DNA from: Deltaproteobacteria bacterium Ga0077539
GTDB lineage: Bacteria; Myxococcota_A; Polyangia; Polyangiales; Ga0077539
NCBI GenBank assembly: GCA_001465015.1
Contig: LNEO01000279.1
Span: 1 to 64,000, forward strand
Direction: 5' to 3'
Length of the DNA: 64,000 nucleotides
In this document: positions 38,622 through 48,956 of the stretch, in pieces
How positions within the stretch are numbered: the stretch's first letter is position 1
Layout of the letters: each line of letters begins with the position of its first letter
Position numbers and translations under genes: made by a program
The notes under the pieces: generated by a model
Databases searched by the model: none
The model's input: the letters and a program-made list of their open reading frames with translations, nothing else
What the model was told of the DNA's origin: nothing

Positions 38622-41168
38622 TCAGGGAGTGAGCTCGAACGCGCCGATGTCGTAGCCCGCTGCGGCTCCGAAGCGATGGGGTCGCGCGAGCCGTCGCAGG
38701 TCGGTGTTGGGAGGCATGCCAATGAACGTTCCCTGGTCCACGCACGGCGAGGCTCGGACCGGAACGCTCGCCGCATCGAGCATCGGGTCGCCGACGAGGT
38801 TGTTCGCCGCCATCGTGACCGTGAGCGAGTTGATGTCGATCGCGTTGGGCCGAGCCAGCGTCACCTCGTCGAGATACGCGACGCCGCCGCCGCTCGCAAA
38901 GAAGAGGTTCGCTTCGAGCACGCGCGGATCGGCCTCTGGGACCTGCTCGACGAACGCCGCGCGGGTAGCGCACCCAGCGGTGACCTGAAAGAGGTTGTTG
39001 CGATATCGACCGCTCGGCCTCGTCGGAAGCCCGGCCGGCATCGACACCAGCAGGACGCCGGACTGCGGACACGCGCCAGTCGCGCCGCGGTTGATGAACG
39101 TGTTGGAGTGCACGTCGAGCTCGCGCCCGTCGTTCGCGATCGCGACTCGCGCTGCCGCGCTGATCCCCACCCCTCCCGTGATCGAGCACGCTGCGGGCGG
39201 CGTCGCGTTGACGAGGTTGTTCTCGACGCGGGAGCCCGCGTTCTCGAAATCCGCGCCGATCGTGCCGTTGCTCCCGCATCCGCCGACAATTCGATTGCGC
39301 GCCACCATCGTCGTGGCGTTCGCGACACGAAGTCCTGTGACCTGCGTGCCCCGCCCCCCTTCAATCGAGAAGTTGCCTTCGACGCGCGCGCACGCGCCCG
39401 GGCCCTCGCAGAGAACGCCGATCGCGGCAGGCGGGAACTGCGCGGCCGGCATCGGATTGGTGCCCGAAATCAAGGCGTTGTCTTGGATCACGCACAGGGT
39501 CCCTGCCTCGCACCCGACGCCCACGACGCGCGCGTTCGAGCCTTCTTCGCCGCCGATGATCGAGAGGTTGTTCGAGATCTGCGCGGCACAGGTGCTTCCA
39601 TTGACCTTCACTCCATACGTCGTGGACGCCGCCTGGCCGCCAGCCGACGAGATGCGGTTGAGGGCGGCGATCGGTTGCCCGACGCAGTTGTTGAAGTTCA
39701 GCCCGATGTTGCGCGGAGAGGGGCCGGAGCTGTGAATCTGGCTGCGCGCGACGAGGAGTGAAGTGGCTTCGCCGAGCACCTCGACGCCGACGTTCGACAT
39801 GGTGCCAAAGCCGCTGCAGATGTCGCTCTGCTCGATCACGCTCCCGGTCGCTCGCGAGAGGCGAAGGCCGACGGAATTTGCACCCGTGTTCGATCGACCG
39901 CGGATGCCTCGGCCAGCGGTGGGACTGCAGCTCGACAAACATCGGCCGCTCGCGTCCAGCATGTCGCAGCTCCCAGAGAGCAACAGGCGGGCGTTGTCGA
40001 CCGTGACGCCGATGGACGTCGGCGCCGCGCCGGACGCTGCGAAATTGTTGATCATTCGAAAGGTAAACGGCGCAGCGGCCGAGTTTGCGTTCACCCCGAA
40101 GCTCGAATCCGTCGCTTGTCCGCCAGTCATCGTGCAATCGACGAGCGACGCCGCGCCGTGGACCCGCACCGCAACGCTGCTGGACACCGACGACGGCCCG
40201 AAGACCGTCATCCGTTCGAGCAACGTCGGAATCGTGATGGTCGCAGGAAACAACACCGTCGCATCGCGGGTCGCCGACGCCGGGCTCCGGATGACAGTGA
40301 CGCAAGAAGGCGACGGCAGACCCGTGGTCGGAAGCAGACCGCCGATCACGTGGACGCCTTCGACCATGTCGATGGTCTCGGCGAACGTCGCAGTAGCACT
40401 TCCGCTCACGCACGAGGTGGGACCCACGACGCATACGCTGCGGCGAGGCGACGCCGCAGCAGCCGTTCGAATCGCAGATTGGATGGAGCGTATGGGATCT
40501 GCGAGGGTGCCCGCGCCGACGTCGCGTCCTTGTTGCGCCACGTATACGCAGTTGCACCCGTCGTTGACCGCGCCGTCGCAGTCGTCATCCGCCGTGTTGC
40601 TGCATGCCTCTTGGACGGGCAGCGCTGGCACGCACGACTGCACGGCTCCGCTCACGCATCGGTTGACCGTGCGCTGACACTCACCGACGCCACAGCTAAT
40701 CGAGCCCAGTCCCTCGTCTACGTTCCCCTCGCAGTTGTCATCGAGCCCATTGCAGATCTCGGGCGCAGGGCGGATCTCGCCGACGCAGGCCGCTGTCCCG
40801 TCCGGCGCGCAGAACTGAACGCCTTGCCGGCATCGTCCGACGCCAGCGCTGCCCGCCCCGCCCATGTAGCAAGGGCGCTCCGTGCACACGGCGGCGTCCG
40901 CGGGATTCGTGTCGGGACCGGTGTCGGTCCCCGCGTCGACCCCAGCGCCATCGGTGACGAGCACATCGTCCGACGTCACGACGTCGGAGCCACCGTCGAT
41001 CACAGAACCGTCGACGAAAGCGCTGTCGATGCCAGAGCCGTCCGGCCCAGCGTCGTCGCGCGTGGTCGACGCCTCGGGGACCGGCCGCCAGTAGGTCGGC
41101 TCGAGAGACAGCGAACAGCTCGTCGCGAGAACGAACACGGACGACAACAGCGAGGCTCGCACGTTCAT
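38622..41168 (-). CDS. Lipoprotein with MopE-like metal-binding repeats and parallel beta-helix
   Basis: 848 aa. ATG 41168 with GGAGG nine bases upstream. Signal peptide 'MNVRASLLSSVFVLATSCS' with lipobox Cys18. An Asp-rich linker follows, then two copies of the putative metal-binding motif ('EICNGLDDNCEGNVDEG' and 'CSNTADDDCDGAVNDGC') seen in MopE-type copper-binding and many myxobacterial surface proteins. Residues ~210-840 are a series of short N/G/V-rich repeats ('NLVNATPPAACSITGG', 'NNLFQVTAGC') as in right-handed beta-helix proteins. It ends 'GYDIGAFELTP', a common terminal motif of such proteins. Likely a surface adhesin or polysaccharide-binding protein; no catalytic residues recognised. 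Confidence 0.85.
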   Translation of the reverse strand: MNVRASLLSSVFVLATSCSLSLEPTYWRPVPEASTTRDDAGPDGSGIDSAFVDGSVIDGGSDVVTSDDVLVTDGAGVDAGTDTGPDTNPADAAVCTERPCYMGGAGSAGVGRCRQGVQFCAPDGTAACVGEIRPAPEICNGLDDNCEGNVDEGLGSISCGVGECQRTVNRCVSGAVQSCVPALPVQEACSNTADDDCDGAVNDGCNCVYVAQQGRDVGAGTLADPIRSIQSAIRTAAAASPRRSVCVVGPTSCVSGSATATFAETIDMVEGVHVIGGLLPTTGLPSPSCVTVIRSPASATRDATVLFPATITIPTLLERMTVFGPSSVSSSVAVRVHGAASLVDCTMTGGQATDSSFGVNANSAAAPFTFRMINNFAASGAAPTSIGVTVDNARLLLSGSCDMLDASGRCLSSCSPTAGRGIRGRSNTGANSVGLRLSRATGSVIEQSDICSGFGTMSNVGVEVLGEATSLLVARSQIHSSGPSPRNIGLNFNNCVGQPIAALNRISSAGGQAASTTYGVKVNGSTCAAQISNNLSIIGGEEGSNARVVGVGCEAGTLCVIQDNALISGTNPMPAAQFPPAAIGVLCEGPGACARVEGNFSIEGGRGTQVTGLRVANATTMVARNRIVGGCGSNGTIGADFENAGSRVENNLVNATPPAACSITGGVGISAAARVAIANDGRELDVHSNTFINRGATGACPQSGVLLVSMPAGLPTRPSGRYRNNLFQVTAGCATRAAFVEQVPEADPRVLEANLFFASGGGVAYLDEVTLARPNAIDINSLTVTMAANNLVGDPMLDAASVPVRASPCVDQGTFIGMPPNTDLRRLARPHRFGAAAGYDIGAFELTP

Positions 41169-41275
41169 AAGCAAGGACCTCCATCGGTCAGAAAAGCGCT
41201 CGATTACGATACCATTTGCGGCGCGCGAGGGCGCGCGTTCGGCGCAAATCGCGGACCGCGGGGCGCGGTGAAGAT

Positions 41276-41800
41276 TCAACCGCGAGGATCGATCGCGCGC
41301 TGCCAGAACCCGGCGTCGTGCCACTGATCGAACTTCGTGCCCACCTCGCGAAACACGCCGACCGGCTCGAAGCCCAGCGACTCGTGCAGCCGCACGCTGC
41401 CCTCGTTGGGCAGGGTGATTCCCGCGATCGCCCTGTGAAAACCCTTGCTACCGAGCCCTTCGAGCAGCGACTCCATCAGCGCGCGGCCCACCCCCCGGCG
41501 GTGCTGTCCGCTTCGCACATACACCGTCGTCTCGGCGGTGTATCGATAGGCGACCCTCGCGCGAAACGTCCCCGCGTACGCGTAACCGACGAGCCGCTCG
41601 GCGCCCGCGCTCACGTCCGTCGCGACGATCCACAGGTGCCTCACCCTCGCCGCGCGCAGCCGCTCGAGCATCTCGGCCTCCGTTGGAACTTCGTACTCGA
41701 AGCTCACGGAGGTCTCGCGCACATAGTGACCGTAGATCTCGAGAATGCCGCCGACGTCCTCGTCGCGCGCCGCACGAATATCGAACCCTCGCTCGCTCAT
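41276..41800 (-). CDS. GNAT N-acetyltransferase, phosphinothricin-acetyltransferase-like
   Basis: 174 aa cytoplasmic enzyme that should transfer acetyl from acetyl-CoA to an amine. The family signature is strong: 'IRAARDEDVGGILEIYGHYV' at the N-terminus, the acetyl-CoA loop 'HRRGVGRALMESLLEGL', 'FHRAIAGITLPNEGSVRLHESLGFEPVGVFREVGTKFDQWHD' in motif order, and 'YVRSGQHR'. Relatives acetylate phosphinothricin, methionine sulfone or other small amines, so the substrate is open. Monocistronic by layout. Confidence 0.92.
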   Translation of the reverse strand: MSERGFDIRAARDEDVGGILEIYGHYVRETSVSFEYEVPTEAEMLERLRAARVRHLWIVATDVSAGAERLVGYAYAGTFRARVAYRYTAETTVYVRSGQHRRGVGRALMESLLEGLGSKGFHRAIAGITLPNEGSVRLHESLGFEPVGVFREVGTKFDQWHDAGFWQRAIDPRG

Positions 41801-41846
41801 CGATCGCTTCGGAGCATACCTTCGTCGGCGCCCTCGATCGCCGCGA

Positions 41847-42737
41847 TCATGGATCGCGCAGACCGGCGTCGCTCGCTCCGGCGTCGGCGACTCCGCCGTC
41901 GCCCTCGCCGCACGCGAGCGCGATCACGGATCGATCTCTCGCCGAGCCGCGCGGCAGGCACACCCCTTCGCACCGAGAATCGACGGAGCAATCCCAGCCA
42001 GCCGGGCAGTCCTCGTCGAGCTGACAGCGCTGCGAGCAACGCTGCGCGAAGCACCCTCGCGTGCGCACGACGCAGCGGGCGCAGCGCGGAGCGTCGAGCA
42101 CTCCGTCCGCAGCCGGCGGAGCAACGAGGCCGCAACTGGCACCGAAGCCTGGCTCGGGTTGCGGTCGCTCGAGCGGTTGGCAGCGGCCTCCGCGGCAGCT
42201 GAGGTTGAGGTCGGCGACGTCCGCCGCGGGGTGACAATCCGCGTTGTCCTGGCAGGGCGTGAACACCGTCGGAAGGGCGTCTGCGCAGAGCAGACGCGCG
42301 TAGGCCGCGGTTCGTGTCGGGTCGCTCTGCGACAGGTCACACTGGGCGTAGCGCGAGGGCATCGGACGAGCGCCGCAGCCGCTCCTGCAGCCGCCCAGAC
42401 GAGTCGATGTCGCTGCGCACACGTCCTCGCGGCGAACGCGCTCGAGCTCGCTCTGGTCGCACGCGTGGTAGAGCCCGGCCGTGCGTCGAAACACAGCGTC
42501 GTTGCGACACGAGAGCCCGCCGGCGCACGAGAGCGACAGGCCGCTGGGGCACGGGACTTCGCGGCCGCATGTTCCGCACATCGAGGCGGTCGCGTCGGAG
42601 GCGTCGGAGGTGAGCGCGCCGTCCGAGCGAGCGACGTCCGGCGAGCACGCAGCGACCGCAGCGGCCACGAGGAGGGCAGAGAGCGACTCGAGCCAGGTCG
42701 TTGGGCGACGAAGCGAAGGGACACGGACGCGGCTCAC
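41847..42737 (-). CDS. Cysteine-rich predicted lipoprotein
   Basis: 296 aa from GTG 42737. 'LESLSALLVAAAVAACSPD' is a signal peptide with lipobox A-V-A-A-C. The mature part has more than 20 Cys in short spacings ('CGTCGREVPCPSG', 'CVVRTRGCFAQRCSQRC', 'EDCPAGWDCSVDSRCEG'), implying many disulfides. The 'DNADCHP' and 'DEDCPAGWDC' phrases are common in myxobacterial Cys-rich surface proteins. It ends in a short Asp/Ala tail. No ribosome site is visible, so the exact start is uncertain. Function unknown. Confidence 0.75.
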   Translation of the reverse strand: MSRVRVPSLRRPTTWLESLSALLVAAAVAACSPDVARSDGALTSDASDATASMCGTCGREVPCPSGLSLSCAGGLSCRNDAVFRRTAGLYHACDQSELERVRREDVCAATSTRLGGCRSGCGARPMPSRYAQCDLSQSDPTRTAAYARLLCADALPTVFTPCQDNADCHPAADVADLNLSCRGGRCQPLERPQPEPGFGASCGLVAPPAADGVLDAPRCARCVVRTRGCFAQRCSQRCQLDEDCPAGWDCSVDSRCEGVCLPRGSARDRSVIALACGEGDGGVADAGASDAGLRDP

Positions 42738-42812
42738 GGGGATGGGCGGTTCGATGCAAACGGAGGCGTTTCGTCGCGCTTCGATCGTGTTCGAGGCGGT
42801 ACGCTCGCGAAG

Positions 42813-43208
42813 ATGGACCCCGTCGCGCCGCGCTTTCTCGTCGCCGCCAGAGCGCTCGCGTCGCTCGCGCCCGCTCTCAGCGGCTGCAGGCCCACGGACC
42901 CTGCCCCGATCGAACAACGGCAGTCCTCCGCAGGCGCGTCCGTCGACAACTGCCTGCAAAGCAACGGGAGCGGCTACGCAACGGACGCGAGCGCCTGTCC
43001 CTCGACGAAGCCCTCGACGGGCGCGGCGTGCGCGCAGACCGCGGAGCCCTGCGTGTACGAGCAGTACTCGTCGCGCGTGTGCGTCGGACACCCGCGACAC
43101 GGCGATACCCAGTGCGAGTGTCGCCCCCAGGACGGAGGCGCGCTCGCGTGGAGCTGCTGGATGGTCGAGCTCGTGGGTCCTCTACCACCTCCAGACTTCG
43201 ATGCGTGA
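42813..43208 (+). CDS. Small cysteine-rich predicted lipoprotein
   Basis: 131 aa from ATG 42813. 'FLVAARALASLAPALSGCRP' gives a lipobox L-S-G-C. The mature region has about nine Cys in a pattern like 'NCLQSNGSGYATDASACPST' ... 'ACAQTAEPCVYEQ' ... 'QCECRPQDGG' ... 'SWSCWMVE'-type spacing. Probably a disulfide-stabilised surface protein. No family recognised. It sits between two minus-strand genes. Confidence 0.65.
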   Translation: MDPVAPRFLVAARALASLAPALSGCRPTDPAPIEQRQSSAGASVDNCLQSNGSGYATDASACPSTKPSTGAACAQTAEPCVYEQYSSRVCVGHPRHGDTQCECRPQDGGALAWSCWMVELVGPLPPPDFDA

Positions 43209-43248
43209 CAGTGCCAGCCCGCACCGCTGCTCCCGCGAGGGTGTTCGC

Positions 43249-44328
<1,080 letters not shown>

Positions 44329-44355
44329 GACCAGGGAGGGTACGATGCTGGGCCC

Positions 44356-45261
44356 GTGCACAGAAACGCATTGTGGAGCGAGCTGCTTGCCCTCGAGACC
44401 GTCCGCGAATCCGCGACGTTGCGGCTGCTCGCGAAGCACGGCGTCGAGCTGCGGTTGGCGTGCTTCGCAGAGAAGACTCCGATGGACGCGCTCGCGCTGA
44501 CGGTGCAGCGGGCGGAGGAGCACGGGGTTCCGGTGGCCCTGTGGCCGATGCTGTCCAACGACGAGGGGCGCTGGGCCAGCGCGCACAACGGCGAGGCGTT
44601 CGCTCGCAACGCGCGGAGGCTGGTCGCGGAGCTTCGCGCGCGAGGCTGCGTCGTGCGCGCGATGATGGTGGACATCGAGCCGCCCATCGACGTGATGACG
44701 CGCTGGCTCGCGAGGGCGAAGGCGCGCGTTCCACGCAGGACCGACGGCGCGCCGACGCCGAGCGTCCCCGAGATCGAACAGCGGATCGAAGGCGATCGAG
44801 CGCTCGCGGCGCTCTTCGACGAGCTGGCCGCGGAGGGGGTGCGCGTGGGGGCGGCGGTCGTCCCGACGGATGTGCTCGGCAGAGCAGTGTCGCGAGGGCT
44901 CGACTGGCTGCTCGGATTGCCCAACGACGACGTCGCGTACGAGCCCGCGAGCGCGATGCTGTACAGCTCGATGATGGAGGGCTACTCGCGCGGGTGGATC
45001 TCTCGAAACCTTGCAAAATCCCTGCTCGAACGCGGCGCACGAAGAGCGGTCTCTCGCTTCGGTCCCCGCGCCGAGGTCTCGCTCGGCGTCGTCGGAACCG
45101 GCGCGCTCGGCGACGAGCCCACCTACCGCGACGTCTCCGAGCTCCGAGAAGACGTCGCCATCGCCCGTCGCGCGGGGGTCTCGAGGCTCGCTCTCTTCGA
45201 TCTGCGCGGCGTGCTCGAGCGCAAATCGCCAGACGAATGGCTCGCGGCCCTCGAGCGGTAG
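44356..45261 (+). CDS. Hypothetical protein, possible TIM-barrel glycosidase-like fold
   Basis: 301 aa from GTG 44356, not recognised. Regular alternation of strands and helices ('VELRLACF', 'VPVALWPMLSNDEGRW', 'VVRAMMVDIEPPIDVM', 'VRVGAAVVPTDVL', 'VSRLALFDLRG') is what a TIM barrel looks like. The 'VDIEPP' phrase recalls the D-x-E active-site strand of GH18-like enzymes. This is a resemblance only. No signal peptide. Paired head-to-head with a glycosyltransferase gene, which mildly supports a carbohydrate-related role. Its stop is one base from the convergent reductase gene. Confidence 0.65.
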   Translation: MHRNALWSELLALETVRESATLRLLAKHGVELRLACFAEKTPMDALALTVQRAEEHGVPVALWPMLSNDEGRWASAHNGEAFARNARRLVAELRARGCVVRAMMVDIEPPIDVMTRWLARAKARVPRRTDGAPTPSVPEIEQRIEGDRALAALFDELAAEGVRVGAAVVPTDVLGRAVSRGLDWLLGLPNDDVAYEPASAMLYSSMMEGYSRGWISRNLAKSLLERGARRAVSRFGPRAEVSLGVVGTGALGDEPTYRDVSELREDVAIARRAGVSRLALFDLRGVLERKSPDEWLAALER

Positions 45262-45262
45262 T

Positions 45263-48200
45263 CTACCCCCTCGCCTCGAGCCCGCGCACATAGCGCTCGA
45301 TCAACCCCTGATCGACGCGGGGACACTCGACCCCTCGCTCGGCGAGCCACTCGCGCGTCACGCGCGAGGGCCACGGACCGCTGCCGAGCGAAAACGTCGC
45401 GCCGAAGTACGCCGCCAACGGCCGCAGCGGGCTGTCCTGCGCGAGCGCCGCTCGCTCGCGAAAGGCACCATAGTCCACGAGCTCGCACGCGCGCCCCGAA
45501 GCCGCGAGCGCCCGCCCCAGCGCGCGAAAGGTCATCGACCCTTCGACGTTGCACAGGTGCAAGACCCGCCCGAGCGAAGCCTCGTCCACGAGCGAGGTGA
45601 CGATCGCGTCGGCCACGAAATCAACGGGCGTCATGTCGAGCGGCTCGTCACGGTCGAGGGCGACGCCGTAGCGCAGGCACGCAGCGAGGTAGCGATGGAC
45701 GAAATCGCTGGAGTTTCCCAGCCCCCGTGCGCTGTGACCGGTGATCAAGCCCGGGCGATGAACGCACACCGGCGCGCCCTCGTCCCCAGCGCGCCGCACG
45801 AGCGCCTCGGCCACCCACTTGCTCTCGGCATAGCCGCCGCTGCGAGCCACGCTCTCAGCCGAGCGAAACGAGCGCTCGTCGCCGTCCGATGGGGCCGTCG
45901 AAATCGTCGACACAAAGTGAAGCGGCTTGATTGTGTGGGCTCTGCACAGCTCGATGAGCGCCCGCGTCGCGAGCGCGTTGGGAGCGCGCAGCGCGTCGTA
46001 TCCCGTGAGCCAGTTGACCGTCGCCGCGCAGTGAACGACCGCGTCGCACTCGCGCGCGAGGCGATCGAGCGACGCGTCATCGAGCCCCAGCGACGGCGCT
46101 GCGAGGTCCGCGCGCAGCACCTCGACGCGCGACGGGGCGATCGACTCGATCCGGTAGCGAGCGAGGGTCTCTCGCACGCGAGCGCTCGCCTCCTCGTCGG
46201 TCGCGGCGCGGACGAGGCAGCGCACCGTCGCGCGGGTCTGTCGAAGCAACGACTCGAGCACGTGCGCCCCGAGCAACCCAGTGACGCCCGTGAGCAACAC
46301 GGTCGACGCTGCCCGACCCTGACGACGCTCGAGCGATGGGTCGAGCGCAGCGATCGGCAGCGAGGCGTCGGCCGAGAGGCGCGCGACGGTGACCTCGAAG
46401 CCATCTGCCGATCGGGAGAGGCGCTCGGCCAAAACGCGCAACGTGGGCGACGACGACCAGTGCGCCAGCGGCACGTCCTTGCCGAGCTCCGCCGCGAACG
46501 CAGACAGCACCTCGGCCGACGCGAGGCTGTCGAGCGCGAGCCCCTCGTGCAACAAGTCGTCGACCCCCACGGGCCGACGAACGACCGCGCTCGCCACGGA
46601 CGCGAGGCTCTCTGCGAGCGAGCGCTCGGCGGCGCGCACCGCAGGGATGGCCGTCGAAGCCAGCGCGGCGAGCTCTGCGCGGTAGCGCGCGAGGATGCCC
46701 TTTCGATCGATCTTGTGACTCGCGGTCAGCGTGCGATCTTCCACAAAGAATGGACGTCCATCGACGACCGCTCTCCGAGGCAGCTCGTACGGGCGCAGCC
46801 CCGCGCGCGCCCCGTGCTCGACGAGCGCGGCGAGCACCGCTGCCTCTGCGCGAGGGTCCGAAGCGAGCTCTGCGAGCGAGCGAGGCTCGGTCACGCCCAG
46901 CGCGGCCGCGAGCGGCTCGGCGCGGGCGATCACGACGGCGACGAGCGCGACTCCCTCGGCGTCGGGGGAGAGCACGACGCGGTCGACCATCGCACAAGAA
47001 TTCAAGACCCCCTCGCAGCGATCGAGCGTGACGAACTCGCCGTTGCTGAGCTTGACCGTGCTGGACCTGCGTCCGAGCACGGTGATGGTGTTGCTCACGA
47101 TGTCGCGCTCGACGATGTCGCCCGTTCGAAAGTAGCCGTCTCGGTCGAAGCTCGCGGCCGTGGTCTCGGGGTCGTTGTAGTAGCCGTCGATCGCGTGCGC
47201 CGAGCGGACCCAGAGCTCGCCGCGCGTTGTGCCCTGTCCGCCAGGCTCGACGCCTTCGACGGCGACGATCTTGATGTCGACGTCGCTGACGGGCTTGAAA
47301 TTGCTGCTGATCGTTCCGACTTCGGTGCTGCCGTAGCCGTCGAGCACCCACAGATCCGCGAAGCACTCGCGCAAGAACGCGAGGACCTCGGGGCTGACCG
47401 GCGCGCTTCCTGTCGCGACGCCGTGCAAGCGTCGCCCGAAGATCGCGCGGGTGACGGCGCGCTGTTCGCGTTCGATCTCGTCGCGGGCGCGATGGGGCTC
47501 TGCGCGCGCTGCGGCCTCGACCCGCTGCACGTGGCGCCGAAACACCGCGTCGTACAGCCGAGGAACGGACGAGACCCACGTCGGCTCGAACGCAGCGAGG
47601 TCCGAGAAGAGATGCTCGCCGCCCGAAGAGAGCCCGATGTGGCTCCCGTGCAGCACCGCGGCGGGAAGGTAGTTGCGCTCGGACAGGTGGCTCAGCGGCT
47701 GAAACGACAGGTGAAACGCTGGTTGTCCCGCGCCATACGTCTGGATCACGCGGTTGAAGCGGTCGTAGCTGCGCATGGCGCCCTTGGGCGCTCCTGTGCT
47801 GCCGCTGGTGAAGAGAATGGTGTGGGTGTCTTGTTGCGAGCGCGCGATCGGCGCGGGTGCCTGCGAACGGGGATCGTCGATCATCGAGCGGTACGAGCGC
47901 ACCGCGAGCGCGTCGATCTGCGTTGTGGGCACGGGCGGAGCGCGACGCGGGTCCCCTTTGGCGAAGCGCAGATCGTCGAGCGCGATCACGAGGTCGACCG
48001 TCGAGGTCTTGCGCGCGGCCGAGCAGACGCGATCCAGCGCAGCGGCGTCGCACAAAACGACGTCGAGCGGGCACCGACGAAAGAGGGTCTCGAGGCGCTC
48101 TTCGCTGTCGTCTGGGCTGAGGTTGACCACCACGTAGCCTCGCAGGACCGCGGCGACCTCGGCCGCGAGCCACTCGGCGCGGTTGCTCGTGCACACGCCG

Positions 48201-48943
48201 AACATCACGCGCTTGTCGAGCGCGACGCCGTCTTTGTAGCGGCGAGCCTCGAGCGCGAGGGCGAGCGAGTTGGCGAGGGTTCGCGCCTCGTTCCAGAGAT
48301 CGATGTAGCGGTGCGTGAGCTCGAAGGGCCCCTGGCCCGGCAGCGCGCGGGCGCTGAACAGCGGACGCTCGGCGAAGCGAGTGAACGCGCGCTTGTAGCT
48401 GAGCGCCAGCGTGTCGCCGAAGAGCTCGGTCCCATCGAGCACGATCCCGCGAACCCACAGACGAGCGACGCTGTCGCCCGGCGGAATCAACGTGACGCGC
48501 ACGAAGCGCGCGACCCAATCGACGGCGCGGAGCAGCACCATCGTTCCGTCGACCGCGCAGGGCAACGAGCCTGCCACCACCTCGATCGAGTAGCTGCCCA
48601 CGGGCACTCCGCCCGTCGTCGTCGCGTACGCGTAGCCCTCGACGCGCACGAGGACGTCGGGGGCGATCGATTCGATCCAGAGCGAGAGATGCTCGAGCGC
48701 CGTGGATTTTCCCAGGTCAATGGTCCAGTGCGGAGCGCGTTCGCTGCGCGTCGGTCGCGCGTAGACGACGGCCGCGTCGGGCTCGACCGAGCTCTGCACG
48801 GTCCAGCAGCCGAACGCCATGTCTGCGCAGTAGAGCGCTGGAGCGTCGGCGATGGACGCGAAGCGAGAGGGACGTCGCGTCGCGCCCGGAGGCGTCAGCG
48901 GCGTCCAGAACCGGACGTCGAGCTCAGCGTTGCTCTCGCTCAC
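45263..48943 (-). CDS. Carboxylic acid reductase-like enzyme (discoidin-like/adenylation/carrier/thioester reductase)
   Basis: 1226 aa modular enzyme. Residues ~30-175: a beta-sandwich resembling an F5/8-type-C (discoidin/galactose-binding) domain. ~185-760: ANL adenylation domain with 'ILFTSGSTGAPKGAM' (376-390), 'YGSTEVG' and the catalytic lysine region 'LTASHKID' (~K744). ~775-845: carrier domain with phosphopantetheine Ser806 ('LALDSLAS'). ~875-1226: NAD(P)-binding thioester reductase with 'GVTGLLG' and 'YAESKWV' (YxxxK). The last three are the layout of carboxylic acid reductases: acid + ATP + NADPH gives aldehyde through an acyl-carrier thioester. The N-terminal binding domain is unexpected for an intracellular enzyme. 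It follows an alpha/beta hydrolase gene by 13 bp. Needs a phosphopantetheinyl transferase, which is not encoded here. Confidence 0.88.
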   Translation of the reverse strand: MSESNAELDVRFWTPLTPPGATRRPSRFASIADAPALYCADMAFGCWTVQSSVEPDAAVVYARPTRSERAPHWTIDLGKSTALEHLSLWIESIAPDVLVRVEGYAYATTTGGVPVGSYSIEVVAGSLPCAVDGTMVLLRAVDWVARFVRVTLIPPGDSVARLWVRGIVLDGTELFGDTLALSYKRAFTRFAERPLFSARALPGQGPFELTHRYIDLWNEARTLANSLALALEARRYKDGVALDKRVMFGVCTSNRAEWLAAEVAAVLRGYVVVNLSPDDSEERLETLFRRCPLDVVLCDAAALDRVCSAARKTSTVDLVIALDDLRFAKGDPRRAPPVPTTQIDALAVRSYRSMIDDPRSQAPAPIARSQQDTHTILFTSGSTGAPKGAMRSYDRFNRVIQTYGAGQPAFHLSFQPLSHLSERNYLPAAVLHGSHIGLSSGGEHLFSDLAAFEPTWVSSVPRLYDAVFRRHVQRVEAAARAEPHRARDEIEREQRAVTRAIFGRRLHGVATGSAPVSPEVLAFLRECFADLWVLDGYGSTEVGTISSNFKPVSDVDIKIVAVEGVEPGGQGTTRGELWVRSAHAIDGYYNDPETTAASFDRDGYFRTGDIVERDIVSNTITVLGRRSSTVKLSNGEFVTLDRCEGVLNSCAMVDRVVLSPDAEGVALVAVVIARAEPLAAALGVTEPRSLAELASDPRAEAAVLAALVEHGARAGLRPYELPRRAVVDGRPFFVEDRTLTASHKIDRKGILARYRAELAALASTAIPAVRAAERSLAESLASVASAVVRRPVGVDDLLHEGLALDSLASAEVLSAFAAELGKDVPLAHWSSSPTLRVLAERLSRSADGFEVTVARLSADASLPIAALDPSLERRQGRAASTVLLTGVTGLLGAHVLESLLRQTRATVRCLVRAATDEEASARVRETLARYRIESIAPSRVEVLRADLAAPSLGLDDASLDRLARECDAVVHCAATVNWLTGYDALRAPNALATRALIELCRAHTIKPLHFVSTISTAPSDGDERSFRSAESVARSGGYAESKWVAEALVRRAGDEGAPVCVHRPGLITGHSARGLGNSSDFVHRYLAACLRYGVALDRDEPLDMTPVDFVADAIVTSLVDEASLGRVLHLCNVEGSMTFRALGRALAASGRACELVDYGAFRERAALAQDSPLRPLAAYFGATFSLGSGPWPSRVTREWLAERGVECPRVDQGLIERYVRGLEARG

Positions 48944-48956
48944 TTCGCCGATTCTG

